A stretch of 8,377 nucleotides of DNA from Methanobrevibacter sp. (GTDB lineage: Archaea; Methanobacteriota; Methanobacteria; Methanobacteriales; Methanobacteriaceae), in assembly GCA_009784145.1 (NCBI GenBank), contig WRCI01000064.1:1-8377 (forward strand). The letters are read 5' to 3'. Below, piece by piece: positions 1 through 5,631 of this stretch; position 1 is the stretch's first letter, and every line of letters starts with the position of its first letter. The position numbers were made by a program, and so were the translations under genes. Below the pieces are notes generated by a model, which saw only the letters and a list, made by a program, of their open reading frames with translations, made no database searches and was not told the DNA's origin.

Positions 1-140
1 ATTATACAAACAATATTTTATTATTATAATTATATAAAAATATATTATTATTTAAGAATAATAAAAATTATAAAATTATATAACTATTATATAAAAATAT
101 AAAAAAATTTATAAAAAATTATAAAATTATAAAATTATAA

Positions 141-200
141 AAAATTATAAATTATAAAATAATAAAAATTATAAATTATAAAATAATAAAAATTATAAAA
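141..200. repeat. 24-bp-period A/T tandem repeat
   Basis: A 23-nt string at 141-163 recurs exactly at 165-187, and its first part recurs again at 189-200, giving a period of 24 bp and about 2.5 copies. All bases are A or T. The whole stretch 1-204 is low-complexity A/T DNA built from ATTATAAA-type words, with no gene visible. Confidence 0.75.
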
Positions 201-202
201 AA
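188..202 (-). terminator. U-rich terminator candidate of the marker 14 gene
   Basis: Directly past the stop codon, the transcript-sense strand has runs of six and five U (TTTTTTATAATTTTT), followed by more U-rich repeats. There is no stable stem. It is consistent with archaeal U-tract termination but is not distinctive in this composition. Confidence 0.35.
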
Positions 203-204
203 TA

Positions 205-1671
205 TTACTTTTGTTGTAATTTTCTTCTGTCTTTTAAAATACAAGGTCCTCCTTGTTTTCCACCTATTGGAACAGCTACCGTTCCCATAGAATTCATACA
301 ACGAGCCATTATAGCTGAACCTAAAGCTAAACCATCAGAAACAAATACACAATCTTCAAATCTATCTTTAGTGTATTCTAATATTAATTCAGGTTTTTTG
401 CCAGTGATTCCTGCTCTTCCAGTAATTCCTAAAGCAGAACCTGGAGTAATAATATTTTCATCAAATGCAACATTTAAAAGTCTATTAACAATCATTGCAC
501 TAACATGATCCATGGTAGCAAATAAAGTGGATAAACCATGATTTTTATAAAGTTCTTCACCTATTGAAATTAAATCAGGTATTCTATCGCCATTTTCACC
601 AACATCACAACCAATTAGACAAGTACCTGCCTTTAAAGCAGCTTCTGGCTTTAGAGGAACTGTTCCAAATCTATCACGATCCATTGGAACCTTTCTAATA
701 TCTATTACTTTGTGAACTTTTTCTGCATTAGTTTTTGCTTGTTTCCAATCTGCTTTTTTAAGAATATCTTTAGAATAAAGATCAATAGCAGCTCCTCCAT
801 TTTTATCAACTTTATCAGTTCCGCGAACAAGAGAATCAGCTATAACACCAGCTAAACCTAAAAAATTTCCTACTGTATGGGCATAAGGTTCATCATTGTT
901 AACAACACGACCAGCAAGAGTTGAACCAAAATCAATAGAAACACAAGGATTTCTATAGTCAACATCTGTCCATTTAGCTCCAAGTTTTATACCTGCTGTA
1001 ACAAGTTCGCCTTCCATTTCATTAGATACAACTTCTTCACCTTGAGGAGGAAGTACACTAACAACAGCACCATCAAACATTACCTTATCAAGAAGACTAA
1101 AATCTTTTAATCTATCTGGAAAGTTATCAATAGACATAGCTGGAGCCATTTTCCTTGGAGTAACACCAGCATCGAGACAACCATTAGCTAAAGCAATAAT
1201 AAGCTTTCCACTTTCTTCAGGAGTGGCAAATCCTGCAGTAACACCAGTTGAACGAACAACAAAATCTAAATCCTCTTCTATATTAATGTGTGCTTTTTTT
1301 GTAGCTTCAATTACAGTATCTCTAACCATTTCAGCTACAGATTCTTTTGAAAGTTCAATTCCCCATACAGTTTTACCAAAAACTTCTTCATTTGGTTTTG
1401 GTGGACGAATGTCCCTTGTCATGTGAACAGTTTTTTTAATAAGATAACTTTCACTTGTAACAAGGTTAGTTGCAGTTATTATACATTTAGTAGTAGTGTT
1501 TCCAAGTTCAACAGAACCTGCAATATAATATTCATCAGATTTCATATTATACCCAGACCCAGCAGTTTTTGATGTGAAAGCAGAAGCTTTTAATGATTCA
1601 AATTTTTTAACTTGGCTTTTAGCTATTACTGGTTTTGAGCCTAAACCAAATATTTTACTTAAAAAAGACAT
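205..1671 (-). CDS. mmp14: Methanogenesis marker protein 14 (function unknown, ASKHA-like motifs)
   Basis: The protein belongs to a family found essentially only in methanogens; its function is not established. It has 488 residues, no membrane segment and no clear signal peptide. Motifs resemble the ASKHA ATPase fold (actin/Hsp70/sugar kinase): VELGNTTTK at 54-62 like a phosphate-1 loop, SIDFGSTLAG at 245-254 like phosphate-2, and SDGLALGSAIMAR at 445-457 like the adenosine loop. A conserved-looking stretch TRDIRPPKPNEEVFGKTVWG spans 85-104. There are eight Cys (63, 165, 243, 351, 355, 441, 458, 477); only 351 and 355 are close, so no Fe-S ferredoxin domain is evident. The first 42 residues are basic and look like an added tail; Met43 is an alternative start, but only the ATG at 1671 has a ribosome binding site (AGGGG-like, 1677-1681). 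Family assignment is from recognition of the sequence; the fold is my inference. Confidence 0.8.
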   Translation of the reverse strand: MSFLSKIFGLGSKPVIAKSQVKKFESLKASAFTSKTAGSGYNMKSDEYYIAGSVELGNTTTKCIITATNLVTSESYLIKKTVHMTRDIRPPKPNEEVFGKTVWGIELSKESVAEMVRDTVIEATKKAHINIEEDLDFVVRSTGVTAGFATPEESGKLIIALANGCLDAGVTPRKMAPAMSIDNFPDRLKDFSLLDKVMFDGAVVSVLPPQGEEVVSNEMEGELVTAGIKLGAKWTDVDYRNPCVSIDFGSTLAGRVVNNDEPYAHTVGNFLGLAGVIADSLVRGTDKVDKNGGAAIDLYSKDILKKADWKQAKTNAEKVHKVIDIRKVPMDRDRFGTVPLKPEAALKAGTCLIGCDVGENGDRIPDLISIGEELYKNHGLSTLFATMDHVSAMIVNRLLNVAFDENIITPGSALGITGRAGITGKKPELILEYTKDRFEDCVFVSDGLALGSAIMARCMNSMGTVAVPIGGKQGGPCILKDRRKLQQK

Positions 1672-1775
1672 TTTTTCCCCTATTCATAAGACAATTAATT
1701 TAGAATTATAAATTATATTATTTTATATTATTTATATATTATTATAAAATTATTTATATTATATTATAACAAGAA

Positions 1776-1783
1776 TATATAAA
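1776..1783 (-). promoter_or_regulatory. Candidate TATA box of the marker 14 gene
   Basis: TTTATATA on the minus strand is preceded by an A-rich TAAAAT element (BRE-like). This is the best match in the region to the methanogen TATA box. Transcription would start near 1755, leaving a leader of about 85 nt before the ATG at 1671. Several poorer A/T boxes lie nearer the gene. Confidence 0.35.
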
Positions 1784-1843
1784 TTTTATTAAAAATTTAG
1801 AAATAATAATTAATAAAAATGATTTTAAAAAATAAAGAATAAT

Positions 1844-1911
1844 AAATAATAATAAATGTATAAATAATAATAAATGTATAAATAATAATAAATATATAAA
1901 TAATAATAAAA
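1844..1911. repeat. 18-bp tandem repeat, about 3.8 copies
   Basis: The unit AAATAATAATAAATGTAT occurs exactly at 1844-1861 and 1862-1879, with one change (G to A) at 1880-1897, and a decaying fourth copy from 1898. It sits between the stress-protein and marker 14 genes. The units look like an expanded AAT-type microsatellite; the conserved G in the first two copies shows that the 18-bp unit itself was duplicated. Confidence 0.85.
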
Positions 1912-1954
1912 ATAATAAAAATAAAAATTATAAAATAAGAATTAAAAATTTAAG

Positions 1955-1973
1955 AAAAAAACTAAAAAACAAA
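1955..1973 (-). terminator. U-rich terminator candidate of the stress-protein gene
   Basis: About 50 nt past the stop codon, the transcript-sense strand has runs of six and seven U in close succession (TTTGTTTTTTAGTTTTTTT). Archaeal RNA polymerase terminates at such U-tracts without needing a hairpin. No strong stem precedes it, only a 6-bp AAACTA/TAGTTT dyad. Confidence 0.4.
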
Positions 1974-2019
1974 GCAAATATATTCTTTTTAAAACTACTA
2001 CATTATACTAATTAATAGT

Positions 2020-2481
2020 TTATTCATCATCTACTTTACAAGATCCACCATCAATTGTGCGAACCAAATGGATAGTACAAGGAGCAAAGTGGACAACTTC
2101 CTCAGATACACTGCCTAAAAGATGTTTATCTACAATACTCTTACCAGTACCCATAACAATAACATCGATACATTCTTCTTTAGCTACGTTAACAATCAGT
2201 TCAGCAGGTTTTCCTTCCATCAATCTTTTTTTCAAAGAAATATTTTTATTATTCTCTAAATCAACCATTTCCTCAAATTCGTTTAAAAAGAGTTTTCCTT
2301 TAGCTTTAAGCTCAATGACCATTGTTTCTTTAATATTTTTTGGTGTTAAAAAAGGAACAGAATCATCCACAACATATAATGCAGTAAGCTCAATATTTCG
2401 CCCATTTATTAAGTCTAACGTACTTTCTACTAATTCTTTACAATATTTTCCCATTATAGGAACTAAAACCTTATTATACAT
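2020..2481 (-). CDS. Universal stress protein (UspA family)
   Basis: A small cytoplasmic single-domain protein of 153 residues, the normal length for a single Usp unit; these usually dimerise and many bind ATP. The alpha/beta fold signature is clear: [10 protein letters not shown] at 4-13 (first strand and loop), [10 protein letters not shown] at 31-40, VIVMGTGKS at 107-115, and [20 protein letters not shown] at 121-140. The nucleotide-binding motif is usually G-x2-G-x9-G-S/T; here it reads [14 protein letters not shown] (111-124), with only one residue between the first two glycines, so ATP binding is likely but should not be assumed. The ATG has GAGG at 2489-2492 (7 nt spacing). It stands alone with long intergenic gaps on both sides. 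A role in stress or redox response next to methanogenesis genes is inference from position; the family gives no specific partner. Confidence 0.9.
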   Translation of the reverse strand: MYNKVLVPIMGKYCKELVESTLDLINGRNIELTALYVVDDSVPFLTPKNIKETMVIELKAKGKLFLNEFEEMVDLENNKNISLKKRLMEGKPAELIVNVAKEECIDVIVMGTGKSIVDKHLLGSVSEEVVHFAPCTIHLVRTIDGGSCKVDDE

Positions 2482-2513
2482 CCCATTTCCTCATTATAAT
2501 CATGTTCTACAGA

Positions 2514-2522
2514 TTTTATAAA
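2514..2522 (-). promoter_or_regulatory. Candidate TATA box of the stress-protein gene
   Basis: TTTATAAAA on the minus strand, 33 bp before the ATG. With the usual archaeal spacing, transcription would start near 2493, giving a leader just long enough to include the GAGG ribosome binding site. Many A/T strings here could mimic a TATA box, so the call rests mainly on position. Confidence 0.35.
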
Positions 2523-2530
2523 TTATAAAA

Positions 2531-2557
2531 ACTTCGTTTTTTTAAACTTTACGAAGT
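2531..2557. promoter_or_regulatory. 7-bp dyad upstream of the stress-protein promoter, candidate operator
   Basis: ACTTCGT (2531-2537) and ACGAAGT (2551-2557) form a perfect inverted repeat with a 13-bp spacer, centred about 60 bp before the start codon and just upstream of a TATA-like box. Each arm has three G or C bases in a surrounding almost free of them, which makes chance less likely. It could be an operator for a dimeric regulator, or a hairpin of an upstream transcript. It lies some 300 bp from the antiporter stop, so it is not an obvious terminator. Confidence 0.4.
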
Positions 2558-2832
2558 CTTGACTACCATGTTAAAAAATCTTCAATTTTTATATATCTAT
2601 ATAAAAATAAAAAATTTTTATAAATTATATGCAACAATTACAAATACAATATAATAATATTATAAATTTATATAATTATTTTACAATATTTTCTCTGATT
2701 AATCTTTTCATTATATATTATAAAAATTAAATAATATAAAGTTATGATATTATATATATTTATGATTTAATATTTTTATTTTTTTCTATCAACCTCTTAA
2801 TATTAAAAGTCTATTTTTCCAATGAATTTAAA

Positions 2833-2846
2833 AAGTAAGAATACTT
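2833..2846 (-). terminator. Weak candidate terminator of the antiporter gene
   Basis: A 5-bp stem AAGTA/TACTT with a 4-nt loop lies about 13 nt past the stop codon and is followed in the transcript sense by a short run of U and then A/U-rich sequence. It is the only hairpin-plus-U feature close to the stop, but it is short. Confidence 0.25.
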
Positions 2847-2858
2847 GGTAATTATATT

Positions 2859-3914
2859 TTAGCCAGTGAAAACAAATAATCGTAAAATCACATACAATAT
2901 ATACAGTGAAACTAAAAATAATCCTGTAACTCTAGTTAATTTCATACCATTATATTTTACTAAAAGTATTGCCAAAACATAGACTAATATCATATAGGGA
3001 GCATCAAAATAGAGAACAACAGGATCAATTGGGATAGTTACTAAAAATGCTGGAATACCTATACCAATTAATATATTAAATGCAGCGGTTCCTATAATAT
3101 TTCCAATTGCCATACCATGTAATCCTTTCATAGCTGAAGTTACCGTTATAGCTAACTCAGGAAAACTAGTAGTAATAGATAATAAAAAAAGACCCATTAT
3201 TATTTGAGGAATGTTAAAAATATCAGCTAAGCCTTCAGCACTATAAACTAACAATTGACAACCAATAATTATACCAATAAGCCCTACAGTAAGATATAAA
3301 ATATTTTTTTTATGAAGTGGTTTTTTCTTCTTTTCCACAACTTCTTTAAGTTTAGGAGTGTTTGAATCTATTTCAATTGGTTCTTTATTTTTATATGTTT
3401 TTTCTTCAATATATTCTAAATCTTTAATCTCTTTTTTTTGATCTTTAATTAAAACTCTCAAATAATAAAAAAATACTAGTATCATTATCACAGAACCAAT
3501 CTTCGAAATAATGTCTGCTCCTGATATAAAAACAGCTATCATGACTATGAATAGAATAATTCCAACAATAACTGCCATTAATCCGTCTCTTTTAATGAAT
3601 TTCTCATCAGCTTTAATATAACCTGTGATAACAGCAGATATACCTAGAATACCTGCCAAATTCCATATATTAGAACCAATAACAAGACCTACACCCATGC
3701 CCTCAGCACTATTAAGAGAAGAAATAAGAGCAGATCCATATTCTGGAAGAGAAGTTCCCATAGCTACAGCTGTGATACCTAAAAGAACTTGAGATACTCC
3801 TAATGCTGTTCCTACTTTTAATACATTATCAACAAAAATATCTGCAGCTTTTATGACAATTAATAAAGCTATGATGAATAATGCAATAAAACTTACTTCA
3901 AGAATTTCCAACAT
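2859..3914 (-). CDS. Calcium/sodium antiporter family membrane protein (CaCA, YrbG/NCX-like)
   Basis: This is probably a cation exchanger that moves Ca2+ (or another cation) against Na+ or H+ across the membrane. From the ATG at 3914 it has 351 residues and about ten hydrophobic segments in two inverted halves, as in NCX_Mj. The alpha-1 repeat carries GTSLPE at 53-58 and GSNIWN at 80-85; the alpha-2 repeat carries TTSFPE at 248-253 and GTAAFN at 275-280. The two Glu residues (58, 253) and neighbouring Ser/Thr correspond to the ion-binding centre known for the family. The first Gly of the second GTS motif is Thr, and the alpha-2 position that is Asp in NCX_Mj is Asn, so ion selectivity may differ. 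The halves are joined by a cytoplasmic charged, Lys-rich loop (about 157-203), longer than in NCX_Mj. The reading frame continues upstream to a TTG at 3989, but that start lacks a ribosome binding site. Transcribed separately from mtr, judging by the terminator and the intergenic gap. Confidence 0.88.
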   Translation of the reverse strand: MLEILEVSFIALFIIALLIVIKAADIFVDNVLKVGTALGVSQVLLGITAVAMGTSLPEYGSALISSLNSAEGMGVGLVIGSNIWNLAGILGISAVITGYIKADEKFIKRDGLMAVIVGIILFIVMIAVFISGADIISKIGSVIMILVFFYYLRVLIKDQKKEIKDLEYIEEKTYKNKEPIEIDSNTPKLKEVVEKKKKPLHKKNILYLTVGLIGIIIGCQLLVYSAEGLADIFNIPQIIMGLFLLSITTSFPELAITVTSAMKGLHGMAIGNIIGTAAFNILIGIGIPAFLVTIPIDPVVLYFDAPYMILVYVLAILLVKYNGMKLTRVTGLFLVSLYILYVILRLFVFTG

Positions 3915-3922
3915 CAAAATTA

Positions 3923-3926
3923 CTCC
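3923..3926 (-). promoter_or_regulatory. Ribosome binding site that sets the antiporter start
   Basis: GGAG (in TTGGAGTAATTTTG) lies eight bases before the ATG at 3912-3914. The longer alternative start, a TTG at 3987-3989, has only A/T-rich sequence in front and no Shine-Dalgarno. This favours the ATG at 3914. Confidence 0.7.
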
Positions 3927-3951
3927 AAAACAAAAAGATAAAAAAATATTA

Positions 3952-3967
3952 ATTATGTTAACATAAT
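3952..3967. promoter_or_regulatory. 16-bp perfect palindrome, candidate operator of the antiporter gene
   Basis: ATTATGTTAACATAAT reads the same on both strands over all 16 bases and sits 38 bp before the preferred antiporter start codon at 3914. It includes two G-C pairs in each full palindrome. Symmetric sites of this size are typical of dimeric helix-turn-helix regulators, but no regulator is identified and chance occurrence in AT-rich DNA is possible. Confidence 0.35.
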
Positions 3968-4270
3968 AACTAACTACAAGTAAACTCAATAATAAATATC
4001 AAGAATACATTAATAAATAATCTATATACTATAAATTTTAATTAAATTATTTTATATTATTCACTACCATAATTAATAATATATTTTAATAATTTTTAAC
4101 TTTTTAAATTATTAATTTTATTATTATACATTTTATAATACTTCTAATTAAATAATTTTATATATATTTATATATATACTTTTGTTATTATATTTTTAAC
4201 TTTTTTTAATTGAATAATGATTATATATCTATTATTATTAAATCAATACTCATTTTAAATATCAAATTAT

Positions 4271-4305
4271 AAAAAAACTACCTAAACAATATTTATTTAG
4301 ATTGT
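4271..4305 (-). terminator. Possible backup terminator downstream of mtr
   Basis: About 130 nt past mtrH, a short 5-bp dyad (ACAAT at 4286-4290 with ATTGT at 4301-4305) is followed in the minus-strand sense by a run of seven U (4271-4277). An overlapping alternative dyad, CTAAA/TTTAG, is also present. It is weak, because short AT dyads are common in this composition. Confidence 0.25.
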
Positions 4306-4366
4306 ACAAAATTTAGATAAAGAAAATATAAAAATATCTAGAAATAATGAATTAATAAGTTATTTT

Positions 4367-4404
4367 AAAAAAAATAAAAAAAAGATTAGATTATTAATCT
4401 AATC
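4367..4404 (-). terminator. Terminator of the mtr operon
   Basis: A perfect 9-bp stem (GATTAGATT at 4384-4392 with AATCTAATC at 4396-4404) with a 3-nt loop starts 27 nt past the mtrH stop. In the transcript sense it is followed immediately by eight U, one A and eight U (4367-4383). The stem contains G-C pairs, unlike most of the surrounding DNA. The layout is that of an intrinsic terminator, and U-tracts alone are effective in archaea. Confidence 0.75.
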
Positions 4405-4407
4405 ATA

Positions 4408-4432
4408 AAATATTAAAATTTTTTTAATATTT
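4408..4432 (-). terminator. First AU-only hairpin just after mtrH
   Basis: A perfect 11-bp inverted repeat (4408-4418 with 4422-4432) has a 3-nt loop and overlaps the last two bases of the mtrH stop codon on the template. It is composed only of A and T, so on its own it is weak in such AT-rich DNA. It lies directly in front of the better hairpin at 4384-4404 and may act as a 3'-end protecting or tandem terminator element. Confidence 0.45.
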
Positions 4433-5363
4433 AAAGCAATTTAAACATTGGATGTGTTTCAACAGCTTCAGTACCCATATCTTTAGCAGCTTCAGCTATG
4501 AAAACATCAGCCATAGCACAAGCAGGGAATGCAATCTTTGCATTTTCAATAGGACCAAAGAGAACAAAGTCTCCACCAGCCATTTGTTGGATTAAGTTAG
4601 AACCAATATCACAAACAGGCCATGCCTCTGGGTGATCTTTTTTGTATCCTCTTAACCAATCCCATGCAGAAGGTACATTGTGAATACCAGAACCTACAGG
4701 TAATCCCCATTTACTTTTAACAGCAAATGAAGTTCTTACAGCTACTCCAGCACCTTGACCAAGAGGGGTAACAGCTGTATCCATTAAAGGTTTAGTAATT
4801 CCACATTCTTCAGCCATTGGTAATAAACCTTGGTCAATGGTTCCAGCACCATCTTCCCACATATCAATTTTACCATCAATAGTTGGGTTCATTGGATTGA
4901 AACCTAATACAATAGAAGCAGTTACATCAGATTCTTTAACAGCTGCAATTTCTTCAGCTTCTGCAGCCATGTTAAGAGAATTGTAAATAGCTCTTTCAGC
5001 TAATCCTTGATCAGTAGCATATTGTGCTCCTGCCATTCTTGCTGGACCAGAAGTAGAATCTATAAGGAATGGTTTATCACATATATCCCCGACAAATTCT
5101 AAGTATTTTACTAAAGCTTCTTCAGTTTGACCGAAAACTTGTACTAAACAAGGGTTTCCAGTGACATCAGACATTTCTTCCATAGTTTTAATTCTTTCTT
5201 CTGCAGCGTCTTTGTCAAATACCCCTGCTTTTTCATCACTAATAATATTATGCCCACCATAAAAGATGGTTCCTGCTAAAACAGTTGGATATTCTCCTGG
5301 CTGGCCTCCAATTTCTATGCCAGCTATATCCAATACTTGTTGTTCTTTATCAAATCTAAACAT
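4431..5363 (-). CDS. mtrH: Tetrahydromethanopterin S-methyltransferase subunit H (methyl-H4MPT:corrinoid methyltransferase)
   Basis: MtrH is the peripheral cytoplasmic subunit that binds N5-methyl-tetrahydromethanopterin and transfers its methyl group to the Co(I) corrinoid on MtrA. Its 310 residues match the family length. It has no membrane segment or signal peptide, in agreement with a pterin-binding TIM-barrel fold of the MetH/AcsE methyltransferase type. Visible family motifs are GGQPGEYPTVLAGTIFYGGH at 19-38, DSTSGPAR at 102-109, NPMNPTIDGK at 156-165, DTAVTPLGQGAG at 195-206 and GLPVGSGIHNVPSAW at 220-234. Several Asp and Asn residues in these loops are candidates for binding the pterin, but individual roles cannot be assigned here. 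The start has a strong GGAGGT (5372-5377, 8 nt spacing). It is the last gene of the operon and is followed at once by terminator hairpins. Confidence 0.97.
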   Translation of the reverse strand: MFRFDKEQQVLDIAGIEIGGQPGEYPTVLAGTIFYGGHNIISDEKAGVFDKDAAEERIKTMEEMSDVTGNPCLVQVFGQTEEALVKYLEFVGDICDKPFLIDSTSGPARMAGAQYATDQGLAERAIYNSLNMAAEAEEIAAVKESDVTASIVLGFNPMNPTIDGKIDMWEDGAGTIDQGLLPMAEECGITKPLMDTAVTPLGQGAGVAVRTSFAVKSKWGLPVGSGIHNVPSAWDWLRGYKKDHPEAWPVCDIGSNLIQQMAGGDFVLFGPIENAKIAFPACAMADVFIAEAAKDMGTEAVETHPMFKLL

Positions 5364-5385
5364 TTATAAAAACCTCCGTCTAGAG

Positions 5386-5619
5386 TTAGAGTCCTAATAA
5401 TTTTATCAAACCATATTTATTAATTACAGCCAAAATAATAAGGCCTATTATTATACCATATAAAATACCAATATCTCTACCTAATTGTTGACCAAACCTT
5501 TGGTAATATTCACCAACAGCAAATTCAACATTTTCTTCAATATCATCTAATCTTTCAATAGATTTATTGTATTCATCAGCAGAAACAAGTACTCGAGGTA
5601 TTGTATTTTCATCAGACAT
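5386..5619 (-). CDS. mtrG: Tetrahydromethanopterin S-methyltransferase subunit G
   Basis: MtrG is a small single-span subunit of the Mtr complex. Its 77 residues comprise a soluble acidic N-terminal part ([20 protein letters not shown] at 21-40, probably helical and possibly coiled-coil) and a C-terminal membrane helix at about 49-68 ([15 protein letters not shown]). In some descriptions MtrG sits between the membrane core and MtrH; its role is structural as far as known. The ATG has AGAGGTG at 5626-5632 (6 nt spacing), overlapping the mtrF stop. mtrH begins 22 nt downstream. The order F-G-H is the normal end of the operon in hydrogenotrophic and related methanogens. Confidence 0.94.
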   Translation of the reverse strand: MSDENTIPRVLVSADEYNKSIERLDDIEENVEFAVGEYYQRFGQQLGRDIGILYGIIIGLIILAVINKYGLIKLLGL

Positions 5620-5631
5620 TCATAACACCTC

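Larger units (their letters stand above)
1683..2019. other. AT-rich intergenic region between the stress-protein and marker 14 genes
   Basis: 337 nt of nearly pure A/T without a credible gene. It contains the U-rich terminator candidate on the right, the 18-bp tandem repeat in the middle, and the TATA-like box and leader of the marker 14 gene on the left. I see no RNA gene. Confidence 0.7.
2482..2858. other. AT-rich intergenic region between the antiporter and stress-protein genes
   Basis: 377 nt without a credible gene. The left end holds the leader of the stress-protein gene: ribosome binding site (2489-2492), TATA-like box (2514-2522) and a dyad (2531-2557). The patch 2531-2570 has noticeably more G and C than the rest. 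The remainder (about 2575-2830) is low-complexity A/T sequence in which I see no RNA gene. Confidence 0.7.
3915..4430. other. AT-rich intergenic region between mtrH and the antiporter gene
   Basis: About 515 nt of very AT-rich DNA without a credible gene. It holds the mtr terminator hairpins on the right and, on the left, the leader of the antiporter gene: a 16-bp palindrome (3952-3967), the ribosome binding site, and a possible TATA-like box (TTTATAGT with A-rich upstream flank, 4028-4035). The middle (about 4040-4265) is low-complexity A/T sequence in which I see no RNA gene or ORF. Confidence 0.7.

Noticed and set aside
1..204. Possible replication origin or CRISPR-like array in the repetitive A/T tail
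   Set aside because: The repeats are contiguous A/T words without unique spacers, and there is no ORB-like G-rich motif or adjacent Cdc6/Orc1 gene.
1223..1426. Plus-strand open frame of 67 codons
   Set aside because: It lies wholly inside the marker 14 gene on the opposite strand, has no ribosome binding site and its translation matches no family I recognise; it mirrors the codon pattern of the real gene.
2057..2521. Plus-strand open frame of 154 codons
   Set aside because: It is antisense to nearly all of the stress-protein gene, which has clear family motifs and a ribosome binding site. The translation is Ser/Thr/Ile-rich without domain signs.
2568..2655. Plus-strand micro-ORF starting at the ATG in the GC-enriched patch
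   Set aside because: About 28 codons of Asn, Lys, Ile and Tyr as expected from A/T-rich DNA, with no ribosome binding site.
4092..4227. Similar A/T strings beginning TTTTTAAC about 100 bp apart (near 4093 and 4193), possible direct repeat
   Set aside because: The match is imperfect, short and made of low-complexity A/T words; similar matches are expected by chance here.
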